DNA of 64,000 bases, taken from NCBI GenBank assembly GCA_964598565.1, contig CAZRCG010000005.1, forward strand, positions 1 to 64,000. Reading direction: 5' to 3'. Origin of the DNA: CAZRCG01 sp964598565 (GTDB taxonomy: Bacteria > Bdellovibrionota > UBA2394). Positions within the stretch are counted from its first letter, which is position 1. Every line of letters starts with the position of its first letter. The position numbers and the translations under genes are program-made. Shown piece after piece: positions 63,907 to 64,000 of this stretch. The notes beneath the pieces are model-generated. The model was given only the letters and a program-made list of their open reading frames with translations, made no database searches and was not told where the DNA came from.

Positions 63907-64000
63907 ACAAACAAATTACCCCCATAACGAAGCATGCCTTCAACCGCAAGCACCGTGAAATAGAGAAGCAGGTAAAAAATAGAAACATAAAATAATTTAT
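63907..64000. other. Window end, no gene visible
   Basis: The last 94 bases are A/T-rich and hold no coding region I can support. The next gene lies outside the window. Confidence 0.6.

Overview
This 64 kb window is a chromosome segment of a Gram-negative bacterium. It has lipoprotein signal peptides, an outer-membrane beta-barrel protein and a full respiratory apparatus. Base composition is moderate and genes are densely packed. The gene set fits a Bdellovibrionota/Oligoflexia-type organism: fused isobutyryl-CoA mutase, phenylalanine hydroxylase, a leucine-degradation cluster, a PhaR-like polyhydroxybutyrate regulator, a DksA/TraR zinc-finger protein and eukaryote-like Ser/Thr kinases. That placement is inferred from gene content only.

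Layout. 1-1.3 kb: the C-terminal half of a serine recombinase runs into the 3' end of the tmRNA gene ssrA, the likely attachment site of an integrated element. 1.3-7.4 kb: a thioredoxin-fold lipoprotein, then a complete seven-gene mrpABCDEFG Na+/H+ antiporter operon. 7.5-8.1 kb: an RHH/MazF-type toxin-antitoxin pair with a recognisable promoter-operator. 8.2-18 kb: a threonyl-tRNA synthetase without TGS domain, an ATP-grasp ligase, a lipid-modification group (CFA-synthase-like methyltransferase, a DUF1365-CFA synthase fusion and a FAD oxidoreductase), a zinc metallopeptidase and phenylalanine hydroxylase. 18-27.4 kb: a hydrolase, a DMT transporter, a retropepsin-like protease, PgeF, a secreted unknown, and the leucine-catabolic genes liuB-C-D-E. 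27.5-33.1 kb: an RG-rich membrane protein, tRNA-Leu, a lipoprotein, a nitroreductase, a large secreted protein of unknown function, and a decayed stretch abutting the 3' end of tRNA-Phe. 33.2-41.5 kb: Ser/Thr kinase, long-form IspG, a cation-efflux protein, a 769-bp block bounded by 25-bp inverted repeats and holding a frameshifted secreted-protein gene, a lysophospholipase-like hydrolase and SerS. 41.5-52 kb: a TPR protein and nuoAHJKLMN, the membrane arm of complex I alone. 52-64 kb: PhaR, DksA-like protein, an outer-membrane protein, a CoaBC-like protein with an altered decarboxylase site, a ferritin-like protein, a nucleoside phosphorylase, a family-10 glycosyltransferase, IcmF, HemB, GpmA and an MFS exporter.

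How the genes work together. Two ion-translocating systems, Mrp and the Nuo membrane arm, dominate energetics. Phenylalanine hydroxylase, the leucine enzymes and IcmF (branched/linear C4-CoA interconversion) point to amino acids as carbon source, which would fit a predator or scavenger. The most unusual items are the ssrA-recombinase junction, the DUF1365-CFA synthase fusion, the degenerate CoaBC, the two frameshifted or decayed loci (32-33 kb and 38.3-38.9 kb), and the nuo operon without its peripheral-arm genes. I did not find a clearly new defence or secretion system. The unknown secreted protein at 29.9-31.8 kb and the decayed sequence beside it are the best candidates for uncharacterised biology.
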